Shown one piece after another: positions 23,208 through 33,513 of a stretch of 64,000 nucleotides of DNA. Both the position numbers and the translations under genes were made by a program. How positions within the stretch are numbered: position 1 is the stretch's first letter; each line of letters begins with the position of its first letter. This DNA comes from Chamaecrista fasciculata. Its lineage: Eukaryota > Streptophyta > Magnoliopsida > Fabales > Fabaceae. The notes under the pieces are model-generated. The model saw only the letters and a program-made list of their open reading frames with translations. It ran no database searches and had not been told where the DNA came from. The stretch lies in contig QANZ01030783.1 of NCBI GenBank assembly GCA_003254925.1, forward strand, positions 1-64,000, given 5' to 3'.

Positions 23208-23919
23208 AACATTGTTAGTCATTTCGCTTTATGCCCAAGAAGACATCATTTAAGGATTGTGCCAGAGATATGGGTGATTTATAAATTGGGTATAAATAAA
23301 AAAATTATGTTTCTCCCACAATTCTACCCATACAAATTGAAGTAACAATCTTGCTATAGCTCTTTATTGAGAACAAAAGCTTGACCGGAGAGGTCAGAGG
23401 CGACGACGAGGCGACCGTCAGAGCAGAAGGTGGCACAGGATATGACATCGAAGAAGGAAGAGATGGTGGAGAAGAGAGAAAGGGTTTTAGAGCTGAAGAT
23501 AGATAGGGAGGTAGAGTGACCGGCGGCGAAGGAATAAGCAAGAGAGGGAGAGAAGGTAAGAGAAGGAACGAAGATTAGGTTTGGAATTTGCTACGACTTG
23601 AACTTGGGTTTGCTTTGGGGTTCTAGGTTTGGATTTCAACTTGGGTTTTACAAGGAACGTCTTGCAGGGATGAGGTTACGCCATTGGAGGACCTTCTGAA
23701 GTCTGAATTTTGGTGAATTTTTAGTAAAATGACTTAAATATCCTCAATTAAAATGGTGACATGGAAATTAATTAACTGCAGAAAGTTAATAGAATATAGA
23801 TGGAGGGGGTTTGACTGAGCACAATTAGAAACTCCGGGGGTGTTTCTATTGAGTTTTAAAACTTAGTAGTATTATGTGCCCCTGACCCAAAACTCAGGTG
23901 GAGTTTGTGCAATTTGGCC
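23208..23919 (-). mobile_element. Right part of the UTP15-capturing element (block A)
   Basis: Corresponds to 10315-11031. The captured UTP15-like N-terminus starts at an ATG at 23684 on the minus strand but is broken at once by TAA. SFDVISCA-like and KPKLKSKPRTPKQTQ phrases remain. The right end AATTTGGCC is followed by TTTAAAGAA (23920-23928), the target duplication that matches the left side of the element at 8815-8823. Confidence 0.78.
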
Positions 23920-24115
23920 TTTAAAGAAACGTTCTATCAAAGTGAAGAAGACGCGAATTCGAGTAACCTTTTATTTTGTTTGTAATTTTTATTGCTATAT
24001 TATATGTAGTATTTTTAAAAGTTGTTTATTGCCATGTGAGCATCAACTTAACACTGTAATAGCGGTAAGGATTAAATTTCAAATGATTTGAAATTATAAG
24101 GACTAAATCATGTGC

Positions 24116-24290
24116 AGCCAAAGTTCAATTTTGGTCCCTCAGGTTTGCTCAAAGTTTCATTTTGGTCCCTCATCTTTTTTTCGTTTCGTTTGGTCTCTCA
24201 GGTTTGCTCAAAGTTCTATTTTGATCCCTCATCTTTTTTTTTTCTTTCCGTTTTGATCTCTCAAGTTTCCAAAAAGGTTAGGAGCACCAA
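24116..24290. mobile_element. Cut MULE arm upstream of F-box copy 2
   Basis: Begins GCCAAAGTTCAATTTTGGT with three GGTCCCTC/GGTCTCTC units. At about 24280 it jumps to GGTTAGGAGCACCAACAGG, so about 409 bases present in block B (44963-45379) are missing. Confidence 0.7.
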
Positions 24291-24969
24291 CAGGTCTTTT
24301 GCCTTTTAACTAATTTACAATATATATTAATGGTAATAGCAAATTAAACATTAAATAACACAGAAAATGTTTAATCAAAAAACTAAAATTCCTCTTAATA
24401 TCATAATCACAAGTGGATTGTTCATAATTTTAATCAGTTCATTATAAATCTCAACAAAAATATTGAATTGAAAGCTAAATAATTCCAATAGTATTTAATC
24501 AAAAAGTTAAAAATTAACCCTCTTATTTCCAACAAGTTAAAATTAATCAAACAGTGCATACGTAACTCTAACATACAGACAAAAACATACACAAATACAT
24601 ATAAGGAAGAAAACAAAAAGAACTTTCGCGAATGATGAGCTGGCATGAAAACCATCTTAAAACCACTAGTGATACATGGGAAAACTACTAGTGAAGTGTG
24701 AACAGGTAGGCTAACCCCAAAATAAGAGAGAGAGAGAACAAGGGAGTAATAATTATAATGATAAGATGAAAAGGTTAAGAAAGAGATTAAATTTGTCCAG
24801 TTAAGGAAGTAGAGAGAAAAAGAGAGATGATAGAAAAAAACAAAGGAACAACGATGCAAGAATAGGTTAAATGTAATACGTGCATAAAAGACTGATTACA
24901 ATCCCAAGCGGCGGTGACTCCACCCCCATGTGGGCCCCACCTCTTCCCCTTCTGTGTATGAAATCGGCT

Positions 24970-24977
24970 TATAAATA
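24970..24977 (+). promoter_or_regulatory. TATA box of F-box copy 2
   Basis: TATAAATA, conserved at 46073-46080 (copy 3) and 57048-57055 (copy 4) and deleted in copy 1. Transcription should start near 25000-25010, in front of the AAGAAGAAG-rich leader. A TACGTG motif lies at 24879-24884. Confidence 0.7.
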
Positions 24978-24999
24978 ATTCCATCGTTTACATAGTCGT

Positions 25000-25944
25000 C
25001 ACACGCAAAGAAGAAGAAGAAGAACAAGAAGAAGAAAGAGAGCGGTTATATAACCAGACAATCTAGGCTCTATCTCAAGAAGAAAGGGAGTTGCTTGCTG
25101 GGTGAATTAGAAGCTCGCAAAAATCTCAGTATTGCTTTCTCTCTTTGTATCTGAATTCCTTCATATATATGATTCTCTTTGTTTTTTTTATTGTTTGAAA
25201 TCGATTTTATTTGATCATTTGTGTTTAATTTTGTGTGAGTTTTTCTTTGCTTGTGTGGTTTGCTTCGTCGTTTCTTCAACTTTCGAGGATGAAAACGAGG
25301 AAAGGCATGTGGGATTGTTGGTAACGCGAATCACCAATGATCCCTTTCTCTGGTTGAGTCGTCGAATCGGAGAGATTGTCGTTTTACGATTTGGGTTTGC
25401 ATGTTATTGTCGTTGTTTCAAATTTTTCAATTGAATCATTTTGTGCTTGTGCTTGTTTTGAGATTCCTTTTCTTGTTCATAGACTGATCTTTTTTTTTTA
25501 CTTTCTTATTCAATAATTTTGATTTCCATCTTCATTAATGAGGTGGAATAATATTAAAATGGTCTCTATCTCAACGCTTCGCTGGTTGCACTAGTCGATT
25601 TTTCAGGGCCATTGATTGCATGTACAGAATTCTATGCCATTTCATAACTCACCAAAACGTTGCTCACTTTTTTCTAGGTTTATATGTGCAATTTTATTCT
25701 ACATTGGAGTTAAAGAAAACTCACAAGTGAGAAAGATTGTTTCCTGAAATAAAAAAAGAAAACTTTACAAGACATTTCATATTTACATATGTCTTGCTTG
25801 CATATGGTGTTTGAGAAATTTATGAAGCTCACACATTCTTTAATTTATGATTTATTTAGCTTGACCATCTCTTTGAGTTATTACTCTCATCATTCAATTG
25901 ATTAATAAAACAAGTTTTTTTTTCTTTGGGGTTAAGTAGGATCA
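25000..25944 (+). other. Leader exon and 5'-UTR intron of F-box copy 2
   Basis: A purine-rich leader, probable donor near 25147 (CTTTGTATCTG), a T-rich intron, and an acceptor at about 25939 (TTTTTTTCTTTGGGGTTAAGTAG). A 5'-UTR intron is usual for SKIP11-type F-box genes as I recall. The intron contains an open frame (VCFVVSSTFEDENEERHVGL) conserved in all four copies, but it is T-rich and probably not translated. Confidence 0.5.
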
Positions 25945-25954
25945 TTTTGACAAC

Positions 25955-25987
25955 ATGTTGGAGAGTCCACTCTGTCTCATTTCATGA
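25955..25987 (+). CDS. Ten-codon upstream ORF from the ancestral start of F-box copy 2
   Basis: ATG TTG GAG ... TCA TGA, reading MLESPLCLIS and stop. It is in frame with the main ORF 30 codons downstream. The continuing residues (DLPNSCDEENQWAYNTRC) match the family N-terminus, showing the TGA is a mutated CGA Arg codon. It now acts as an upstream ORF that could reduce translation of the main frame. Confidence 0.7.
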   Translation: MLESPLCLIS

Positions 25988-26044
25988 GATTTACCAAACT
26001 CCTGCGACGAAGAGAACCAGTGGGCTTACAATACCAGGTGTGCG

Positions 26045-27154
26045 ATGGAGCTTTTTGATCCCATACTCGCCGATCAACTTGGTCGTGACGGATCAATCAG
26101 CTGTTTGATGCGATGCTCGAGGGCTGACTATGGAATAATCGCCTTGTTGAAAAAAAGTTTTCGATCCCTCATTCAAAGCGGAGAATTGTACAAGCTAAGG
26201 CGACATGTTGGCAATGTGGAGTCTTGGGTTTACTACTCTTGCAGTCCCCTTGAATGGGAGGCATTTGATCTAGTACGAGGTCGTTGTATGAGTTTGCCTA
26301 GGTTGACTGCAAATGAAGTCTTCATTTGTTCAGATAAGGAGTCTCTAGTTGTCGGGACAGACCTTCTTGTGTTCGGGAGAGATATCTTGTCTCAAGTGAT
26401 ATACAGGTATAGCATATTAACAAATGAATGGACATCTGGAATGAAAATGAATGTATCCAGATGCTTGTTTGCTTCTTCCAGCGTGAGAGGGATTGCTATA
26501 TTGGCTGGCGGGTGTGATTCGCTTGGGAAAATCATAAACTCTGTAGAACTATATAACTCCGACAATGGGACTTGGGAGATGCTTCCAAGCATGAACATGG
26601 CTAGGAAGATGTATTCTGGTGTGTTCATGGATAGGAAGTTCTATGTGCTTGGAGGAATTGGTGAAGGTAACTCCAACCAATTGACATGTGTTGAGGGGTT
26701 TGATTTAGAGACTAGGAAATGGCGGTTGATACCTGACATGCTGTCGGCTCGAAACCCCACTTCTAAGGGCATGGAAGCGCCTCCTCTTCTGGCAGTGGTG
26801 AACAACGTATTGTATGCTGCAGATTATGCAGGGATGGTGGTGAGGAGGTACGACAAGACTAATAACACATGGGCCATAATTGGAGGACTTCCTCAGAGGG
26901 TGAGCTCAATGAATGGGTGGGGACTAGCCTTTAGGGCTTGTGATGAAAGGTTAATTGTCATTGGTGGGTCTAGGCATGAACGGGGAAGGGGCATCGAGGT
27001 TAATTCTTGTGTCCCAGGTCAAGATGCACTCAGATGGAACATGCTTGCACGCAGGCTGTTTGGAGATTTTGTTTATAATTGCACTGTAATGGGTTGCAAG
27101 AGAAGTGATTCTCTAGGTGAAATGGTTTTATGGAGTTCTTTTCTTTGCTTTTGA
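26045..27154 (+). CDS. F-box/kelch-repeat protein, SKIP11-like, copy 2 (longest intact frame)
   Basis: Likely SCF ubiquitin-ligase substrate receptor, nuclear or cytosolic. 369 codons from the internal ATG (MELFDPILADQLGRDGSISC). F-box at residues 8-50 (ISCLMRCSRADYGIIALLKK, SFRSLIQSGELYKL), then WVYYSC and EWEAFD linkers. Kelch repeats follow at about 140-230 (GIAILAGGCDSLGKI, ELYNSDNGTWEMLPSM, KFYVLGGIGEGNSN) and a C-terminal propeller end with SMNGWGLAFRACDERLIVIG. The upstream in-frame ATG (25955) that matches the usual family start is cut off after 10 codons by TGA, so only the shorter start works. The usual end VMGC is followed by AAG instead of a stop, adding 18 residues (to 27154). 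Expression cannot be judged from sequence. Confidence 0.75.
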   Translation: MELFDPILADQLGRDGSISCLMRCSRADYGIIALLKKSFRSLIQSGELYKLRRHVGNVESWVYYSCSPLEWEAFDLVRGRCMSLPRLTANEVFICSDKESLVVGTDLLVFGRDILSQVIYRYSILTNEWTSGMKMNVSRCLFASSSVRGIAILAGGCDSLGKIINSVELYNSDNGTWEMLPSMNMARKMYSGVFMDRKFYVLGGIGEGNSNQLTCVEGFDLETRKWRLIPDMLSARNPTSKGMEAPPLLAVVNNVLYAADYAGMVVRRYDKTNNTWAIIGGLPQRVSSMNGWGLAFRACDERLIVIGGSRHERGRGIEVNSCVPGQDALRWNMLARRLFGDFVYNCTVMGCKRSDSLGEMVLWSSFLCF

Positions 27155-27660
27155 TTTCTTTTTTTAGTAGATAAAATCAGAGTTAATGGGTAATATCAGC
27201 CTTTCTTTTTAGGAGCCATAGATATAGTTTTAAAGTATTATGTTTTCGTTTTTTAGTTGCTTTGAGTGATCTTTTCGTTGTAATTTTGACAAAGCTTTTC
27301 AATGTTAAGGTCATTTAGACAATATAGGCACAGATGAATTAAATAACGTAAGCTCCTATTAAATGTTGGATTGTAATGACCATTCTCATAAGTTTAATAA
27401 TAAAAACAATGAACCATTGTCTCATCCCCTTTCATCTTCTTTAGTTGTTTTATTTCTTTTTGCCTTTTCTTTTTATCATAATGTTAAATCTTTTAGTTTT
27501 CTATAATCACACTTCACTACAAGATATTTATCAGTGATTAAAAAGTAAATAAACATACTTCTTGCTTAAGAATCTTAAATTGATTAAAATATTACTACAT
27601 ATTTGCTAGAAAATAATAATAATAAATTAGAGAATATATGAATAGCAATAAAGATTTTTT
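27155..27660. other. 3' region of F-box copy 2
   Basis: T-rich 3' sequence with ATTAATGG and AATAAAAAC phrases, conserved after copies 3 and 4. It lacks a block of about 85 bases (TTATTATTAATCCCAATTGA and neighbours) that copies 3 and 4 both have. Confidence 0.5.
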
Positions 27661-27664
27661 TCCA

Positions 27665-28100
27665 TAAAAGCAATAAAGAATTTTAATTGACGTGGCATTG
27701 ACGTGTAGGCAATTAAATTCCCTTTTTCCGCCACCACCAAGAGCATATCTTTGACTATATATGCAAAAATTAAATATGTAAAAATGAATGGTTAAAAAAG
27801 AAAAAGAAATCCTGAATGTATATTGAAAGTAGCAATATGAAATTATGGAATTTATGGGAAAAGGGACAAATAAAAACTAACCATGCTCAATAAAAAATTT
27901 TAGTTGACGTGGCATTTACGAGTAGGCAATTGAATTCCCTTTTTCCACCACCACGAAGAGCATATCTTTGACATATGCAAAAATTAAATACGTAAAAATG
28001 AATGGTTAAAAAAGAAAAAGAAATCTTGAATGTATATTGAAAGTAGCAATCTGAAATTATGGAATTTATGGGAATAGGAACAAATAAAAACTAACCATGC
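27665..28100 (+). repeat. ~215-bp tandem duplication downstream of copy 2
   Basis: Two consecutive copies (about 27665-27886 and 27887-28100), each with ATTTTAATTGACGTGGCATT, CCCTTTTTCC(A/G)CCACCAC and GAATGGTTAAAAAAGAAAAA. Copies 3 and 4 have a single unit (48795-49030 and 59805-60030). Confidence 0.85.
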
Positions 28101-29160
28101 TTGAAAATTAATACCCTAGGAAATCCTCATACATATACATTGTGTTTCCATATACGACCAAAAATGTTCGTAAGCAAGATTTCTGTACATTGTATTTTAT
28201 TTGACAAATCATCTTCCTTTTTGATTCATTTCCAAGTTTCCTATTTTGCCCCTGGGTTAATGGGTGGGTTGGGGTTAAGGCAAGAGAAGAGAGGACATGG
28301 AAGAAAAAAATTTGGAGAGAGAAAGAGGAGATTAGGATTTGATAGATCTTAAAGTGTGACATGAGAGAGAAAACTACCTTAAATAATTAATACTGTGGAT
28401 ACTGTGTGAGACCCAAAGTTTAAATTATGAAATCAAGATTAATGAGACCCATATTTTATTCTTCAACTTTGTCGTTCTCTCTTCAAATTGCAATGTATTT
28501 ACACTGCAAAAGATCTAAATCCCACATATACCGCTCGAAATTTGAAGATTTTTAATTTGTTAGTATAAGAAACAATTAGACCAAGCAAAATTCTAGATAC
28601 ATGATGCACATATTAGGGTAACCATTATTAATTAATTAATTAGTTGGGTGAAATTGTTTGATTTCATTAGGTTTAGTTGAGAAACTTGCAAAAGTAAGCT
28701 TGGACATGTGGATTAATTTAAAAAAATTAATTGAAATATTTAACTAAATTTATAAATATATATAAAACATCAAAAAATGATTTGTTATTGTAAATTTAGT
28801 ACAATTAATGAATGGATCCATTAAGTAACACTACAAACTTATTTAACTAATTGTAATTTATATCACGTATTTTGTGTTAGTCAAATTTAAAAGCTTAGAA
28901 GAATAATCTATATTCATGTGGCAATTATTTATAATTTTAATTAATTCACGACATATTTTAATAGAAAAAATAAATTATACATTAAATTAAATAACGTCAA
29001 AATTTTTCTTTATGTCATAATCACATGTCGACTATTCATAATTTTAATTAATTAACAATATATCTTAATGATAATAACATATTAAACATTAAATAACAAT
29101 GAAAATGTTTAATTAAAAAACTAAAATTCCTCTTAATATCATAATTACATGTGGATTGTT
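28101..29160. other. AT-rich intergenic DNA of the F-box unit
   Basis: Conserved after copies 3 and 4 but without coding signs. Contains ATTAATTAATTAATTAG and several TTTAATTAATT phrases. At 29030-29160 it passes into sequence that also lies upstream of each F-box promoter, marking the head-to-tail junction of two tandem units. Confidence 0.55.
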
Positions 29161-29940
29161 CATGATTTTAATCAATTCGTTATAAATCTCAACAAAAATA
29201 TTGAACCAGAAGTTAAACAATTCCAACAGTAATTAATCAAAAAGTTAAAAATTAACCCTCTTATTTTCAACAAGTTAAAATTAATCAAACAATGCATACG
29301 TAACTCTAATATACAGACAAAAACAAACACAAATACATATAAGGAAGGAAAAAAAAAAGGCATTTTCGCAAATGATGAGATGACATGAAAACCATCTCAA
29401 AACCTAGGGCTGTCAAAACGGGCCGGCCCGCCCGGGCCCGCCCAAGCCCGCTACGGGCCCGCCTTTAAACTGGCTGGGGCGGGCCGACCCATTTATAAAC
29501 GGGCTCCATTTTGGATTCCCAAGCCCGCCCGCATTGGCCCGCGGGTTAAANCCGACCCGCCCATACCCGTTTAGCCTGCAGGCTAAACGGGCCACCCCAT
29601 ATAGGCCCGTTTTTTAAACGGGCCTATTTTTTGATGCCCAAGCCCGCCCATTTAGCGGGCGAGCCTAGGCCCATTTTGACATCCCTATCAAAACCACTAG
29701 TGATACATAGGAAAACTACTAGTGAAGTGTGAACAGGTAGTAATAATTATAATGATAAGATGAGAAAGTTAAAAAAGATTAAATTTGTCCAATTAAGAAA
29801 GTAGAGAGAAAAAGAGAGATGATAGAAAAAACAAAGGAACAACGATGCAACAATTGGTTAGCAATGTAACACGTGCATAAATGAATGTTAGCGATCTCAA
29901 GCGACGGTGACTCCACCCCCATGTGGGCCCCACCTCAAGA
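29161..29940 (+). promoter_or_regulatory. Orphan F-box upstream region (remnant of a further tandem unit)
   Basis: Matches 24420-24942, the sequence upstream of copy 2, including ACAACGATGCAA, CACGTGCATAAA (29871-29882) and CCCATGTGGGCCCCACCTC, but is followed by a GAA repeat and a MULE arm rather than an F-box gene. Interrupted by a hAT element at 29405-29687. Confidence 0.8.
29405..29687. mobile_element. GC-rich hAT-type MITE
   Basis: Inverted ends TAGGGCTGTCAAAACGGGC and GCCCATTTTGACATCCCTA. Perfect 8-bp target duplication TCAAAACC at 29397-29404 and 29688-29695, the hAT signature. The empty site CATCTCAAAACCACTAGTG is present upstream of copies 3 and 4. The interior is rich in GGCCCGCC words. 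Contains the undetermined base at 29551. No coding capacity. Confidence 0.93.
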
Positions 29941-29960
29941 AGAAGAAGAAGAAGAAGAAG

Positions 29961-29991
<31 letters not shown>
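29935..29991 (+). repeat. (GAA)n microsatellite
   Basis: About 18 AAGAAG trinucleotide units where the leader of an F-box unit should start. This may be an expansion of the AAGAAGAAGAAGAAC leader motif of that unit. Confidence 0.9.
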
Positions 29992-29992
<1 letters not shown>

Positions 29993-29994
29993 CT

Positions 29995-30302
29995 TTTGGG
30001 GAACTTCAATTAACATCTCAATTTATTTTTTTAAAAGGATCTAAATGTAAAAATGTAAATTTTTTTAGGGATGATAGTATATTTTCTTTCTTTTTTTTTA
30101 ACAGAAAAAATGGATGGGAAATGCTGAGGGACTAATGTTGGAACGTTTTGAAAACTTGAGGAACCAAAACAGAACAGAAAAATAGATGAGGGACCAAAAT
30201 GGAACTTCAAGCAAACCTGAGGGACCAAAAAGAAACGAAAAATAGATGAGGACCGAAATGGAACTTCGAGCAAACCTGTGGGACCAAAATAGGACTTTGG
30301 CC
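29995..30302. mobile_element. MULE arm, inverse orientation
   Basis: Several GAGGGACCAAAA units and terminal AATAGGACTTTGGCC. It mirrors the arms at 11179 and 44809. Left partner missing. Confidence 0.7.
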
Positions 30303-30309
30303 ATCATGT

Positions 30310-30534
30310 GCAATTAAACTATAGAGAGTTAGGGACCAACTTACAATTTTAATGAAACTATAAAGACTAAATGTTTAATTTAACCAAAATAAATTTGAAG
30401 TTAGAGAATATATCCATGATAGTCAATACCAAATTCCTTTTTACATACCAAATACTACTAGATAGTCACGCCTAATGAATTCCAAAAGGCTATGTAAAAA
30501 TATTTTCCCTCCTTCATTCAACATTAATATATAG
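30310..30534. repeat. Copy of a ~140-bp dispersed repeat
   Basis: Contains AACTATAAAGACTAAATG, GAAGTTAGAGAATATATCC and TACTACTAGATAGTCACGCC. The same unit recurs four or five times at 49995-51235. Confidence 0.75.
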
Positions 30535-31190
30535 AGCAAACCTTCTATATGGTCCCTCATGTTTCGCAGTTTCAACGATTTGATCATTGCATTATTGAAA
30601 TATACTATTTGGTCCCCCAATAATTACAAATGTTAACTCGTTAGTCCCTGTAGCCTCTCTCTGTTATGTCTGGCTGTTAAGTGCACGTGTGGCATGTCAA
30701 ATGCCACATATTAGTGCCACATGTGCAACTATTTGGTCCCTCAATTTTAATGCTCAACACTATTTGGTCCCTCAGTTTTAAAACTCAACTATTTGATCCT
30801 TCTCTAGATTCTTTATTGAAAAATTCTCCTTTTTCTCAAGATTTATCTTTCATTCAGGTCCTTGATTAATAACAAATTGGTCTGAAACAATTATTATCTT
30901 TGTCAAACAAGTCCTCGTTCTACACGAAATGCTCGTTTCAATTCCTAAATCGGTTGCCGAGCAACACGGCGAGTTATCACACCGTGTGCAAGAAGGATGT
31001 GAGCAGATTCATGCGCTTAGCGTGCCATCGATATTGAAAAGTGAGCTCAGCGTGCCATCACTACAGGAGAAAGGGGAGAAGCTGGAGTTACCTATCGAAT
31101 CGGAAGAAGTACAATCTGCATGTGGCTTGCGTGAGGGATCAACTCTCCACTAGCATCTCTCTCACACACGCCACTCTCATATATTTTGCT
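30535..31190. mobile_element. MULE-like arm plus unidentified interior
   Basis: The arm at 30535-30890 has ATTTGGTCCC units and GTGGCATGTCAAATGCCACA. The following 30900-31160 is GC-richer and has a 74-codon open frame (MLVSIPKSVAEQHGELSHRV). A diverged relative follows the same arm at 51640-51760, where the frame is not kept. This looks like element interior; any host-gene origin is unknown to me. Confidence 0.5.
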
Positions 31191-31194
31191 TAGT

Positions 31195-31507
31195 TTCCAA
31201 TTTGGTCCTATATCTGTTTTGTTGCACTCTTGGTCTCATATCTTTGCAAAAGGTTCAAATTTGGTCCAATATCATTTTTGGTCTCATTTTTTTTGGTCAA
31301 GTTGTAAATTGGTCCGATATCTTTGCAATAGGATCAACCATTAGTTGGTCCTTTTGTAAAATTATGGGACCAACTCTGCACCTGACCGATAGATATAAGA
31401 CCAATTCTGCAATTAACCCAAAGACCAAAAGTGCAACAAGAAAAAATATGGGATCAAATTGGGAATTTAACAAAAGATATGGGACCAAATTTTCACTTTG
31501 ACCTAAC
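31195..31507. mobile_element. Foldback (long inverted repeat) MITE
   Basis: About 300 bp that is largely a palindrome: left TTCCAATTTGGTCCTATATC, right GATATGGGACCAAATTTTCA, with TTGTTGCACTCTTGGTCTC mirrored by GACCAAAAGTGCAACAA. No coding content. Confidence 0.75.
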
Positions 31508-32345
31508 TAATATGAATATCTTTATAAGGTATCGACTGTCACAATGAAGGTACACAAGTGAAAACCTCTTTTATTTGATCGAAAAACTAGCTAGAATAAC
31601 AAAGATTACTTTAGCTTCTTATATAATGTGATGCCTTATGGCCATCTCATAGGTCTTTGATATGAATCAGTATAGGGTTGATGTTCTTCCTATGCATGGA
31701 GCTCTTTTTAGTAGTGTAACCATGAATCGATAATCTACAAAATTTTACTGAAATTGAGGAAACCATATTTGATTAAGAAGAATTTTTCAAGCCTCTTGAC
31801 AATAACCACAAGTTACAACTGACAAGTTGTTGTTCGGATTACGAAATTGCATGGCATACTTCTCCATTGAACAACTGGCGATGAATATACTAATTAGGCC
31901 AAACTATACTTTTGGTCTCATATCTTTTGCTTATTTCTCAATTTAGTCTCGTATCTTTTCTTGTTGTATTTTAAGTTCCATATCTTTTGCTCATGTCTCA
32001 ATTTGGTCAGATTATAGAATTGGTCTCATATCTTTACAAAAGGTTCCACAATGTGGGACTAACAGTGGAACTTTTTGCAAAAATAAGAGATCAAATCTTT
32101 TTCCAATCTTTTTTTTAGGTCAATTTAATTCTCAATTTCTTTTTGCAGTCAATTTCGTCCCCAATATTTCAAATTTTGATAAATTTTATTAACTAACTTT
32201 TTTCAATAAAGTAATGACAAACTCCATTAAATTTTTCAACCTAAGTAAGGATTTCAATTTCTCTTTTAACAATTTTACATTATATGTTATTAGCCACGTA
32301 TATTACGTCGTTAATATTTTGTTAAAATAAGAATAAAAGATAAAA
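31508..32345. other. Mixed remnants: inverted dioxygenase-like intron and MULE arm
   Basis: 31640-31860 on the plus strand resembles, in inverse orientation, the dioxygenase remnant at 15840-16115 (shared TTGACAATAACCACAAGT-like and TTTTTCAAGCCTCTTGAC phrases). 31895-32130 is a decayed arm with TTTTGGTCTCATATC units. The rest is A/T-rich. Confidence 0.45.
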
Positions 32346-33467
32346 GGCTTAAGTGCACTTTTGGTCCCAATACTATGACTAAGGTTTCAATTTGGTCCCA
32401 TAACTATTTTTGTTGCAGATTTGGTCCCAAACCTTCGCAAAAAGTTTCACAGTTAGTCCCCTGGTCACTTCCGTCCAAATTTCGCCGTTAATTCAGACGT
32501 GGCAGTGTGATTGGGATGCTGACGTGGCAAAATCAAATGAGATGGACTAAATTAGGATCAATATGTAACATTTCATAACTTCTCTATACTCATTCCACAA
32601 TATTTACACAAACAAAACCCTAATTTCCTTTTTTATCTTTCTTCAAAGTCACAGCCGCTCTTCACCCTCCCTCTCTCTTCACCCTGATTCAGAAAACATG
32701 GAAGCCACGCACAAGAAGCCAAAGGTTTAAAAACGCACAACTGTAGTCAATGATTTATAAAATACAGCCACACTCCAATTATCAATAATTCAAGCTATGA
32801 TAACATATCTTTAACAAAATTATCAAAACTGGGACTAAACTAAATCATAAACCCTAGAGCATTCACAATCGTGAATTAACTCCACTTGCAAACTAACCAT
32901 GAATCAATTTTATGAAATTGAGACCCAGAAACAAGAGTTTGCTAAACAAAACTAACTAGGAAGAAGATGAATTAGGGATTTGAAACAAAACTAACCGGTC
33001 GCCGACTCGCCGTCGTAGCTTCTCAATCGTAGGCTGTAGCAGTGAACGTCTCCGTCAGTCGCCGGCCGTCGTCGTAGCTGCTGCGTCGTCGTCGAAGAAG
33101 TGAAGAAGGAAGAAGAAGCACGAGGCAGCGAGAAGAAGCACGAAGGAGAATTGAAATGGATTTATGGTGGCGAGAATGACGATTGAGATGAAGAGGTTTT
33201 TTTTTGTAGATATTGTGGAATGAGTATAGAGAAGTTATGAAATGTTACATATTGATCCTAATTTAGTCCATCTCATTTGATTTTGCCACGTCAGCATCCC
33301 AGTCACACTGCCACGTCAGAATTAACGGCGAAATTTGGACGGAAGTGACCAGGGGACTAACTGTGAAACTTTTTGCGAAGGTTTGGGACCAAATCTGCAA
33401 CAAAAATAGTTATAGGACCAAATTGAAACCTTAGTCATAGTATTGGGACCAAAAGTGCACTTAAGCC
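32346..33467. mobile_element. Complete non-autonomous MULE with perfect 9-bp TSD
   Basis: Inverted arms of about 265 bp, GGCTTAAGTGCACTTTTGGT at the start and AAAAGTGCACTTAAGCC at the end. Target duplication AAGATAAAA at 32337-32345 and 33468-33476. The termini match the Pack-MULE at 3677, so the two are one family. The interior (32620-33200) has GC-rich patches (GAAAACATGGAAGCCACGCA at 32693; CGCCGTCGTAGCTTCTCAAT at 33009) unlike the AT-rich surroundings, suggesting captured gene pieces that I cannot identify. Confidence 0.93.
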
Positions 33468-33498
33468 AAGATAAAATTAATCACAATGTGAAACATTT

Positions 33499-33513
33499 GG
33501 GGGGGGGGGGGGG
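33499..33513 (+). repeat. Poly-G run of 15
   Basis: Fifteen consecutive Gs in A/T-rich DNA. The length is unreliable in most assemblies. Confidence 0.8.

Noticed and set aside
25132-25434. 100-codon frame in the leader of F-box copies 2 and 3
   Set aside because: It lies in a probable 5'-UTR intron, is rich in F, L and C from T-rich DNA, and its identity in copies 2 and 3 reflects recent duplication; copies 1 and 4 change the frame.
29923-30135. Open frame beginning with a poly-arginine run
   Set aside because: The arginines are the translation of an AAG/AGA microsatellite, followed by a MULE arm; no gene support.
30929-31153. 74-codon hypothetical protein
   Set aside because: Follows a MULE arm and the frame is not kept in the related locus at 51640-51800; no family recognised.
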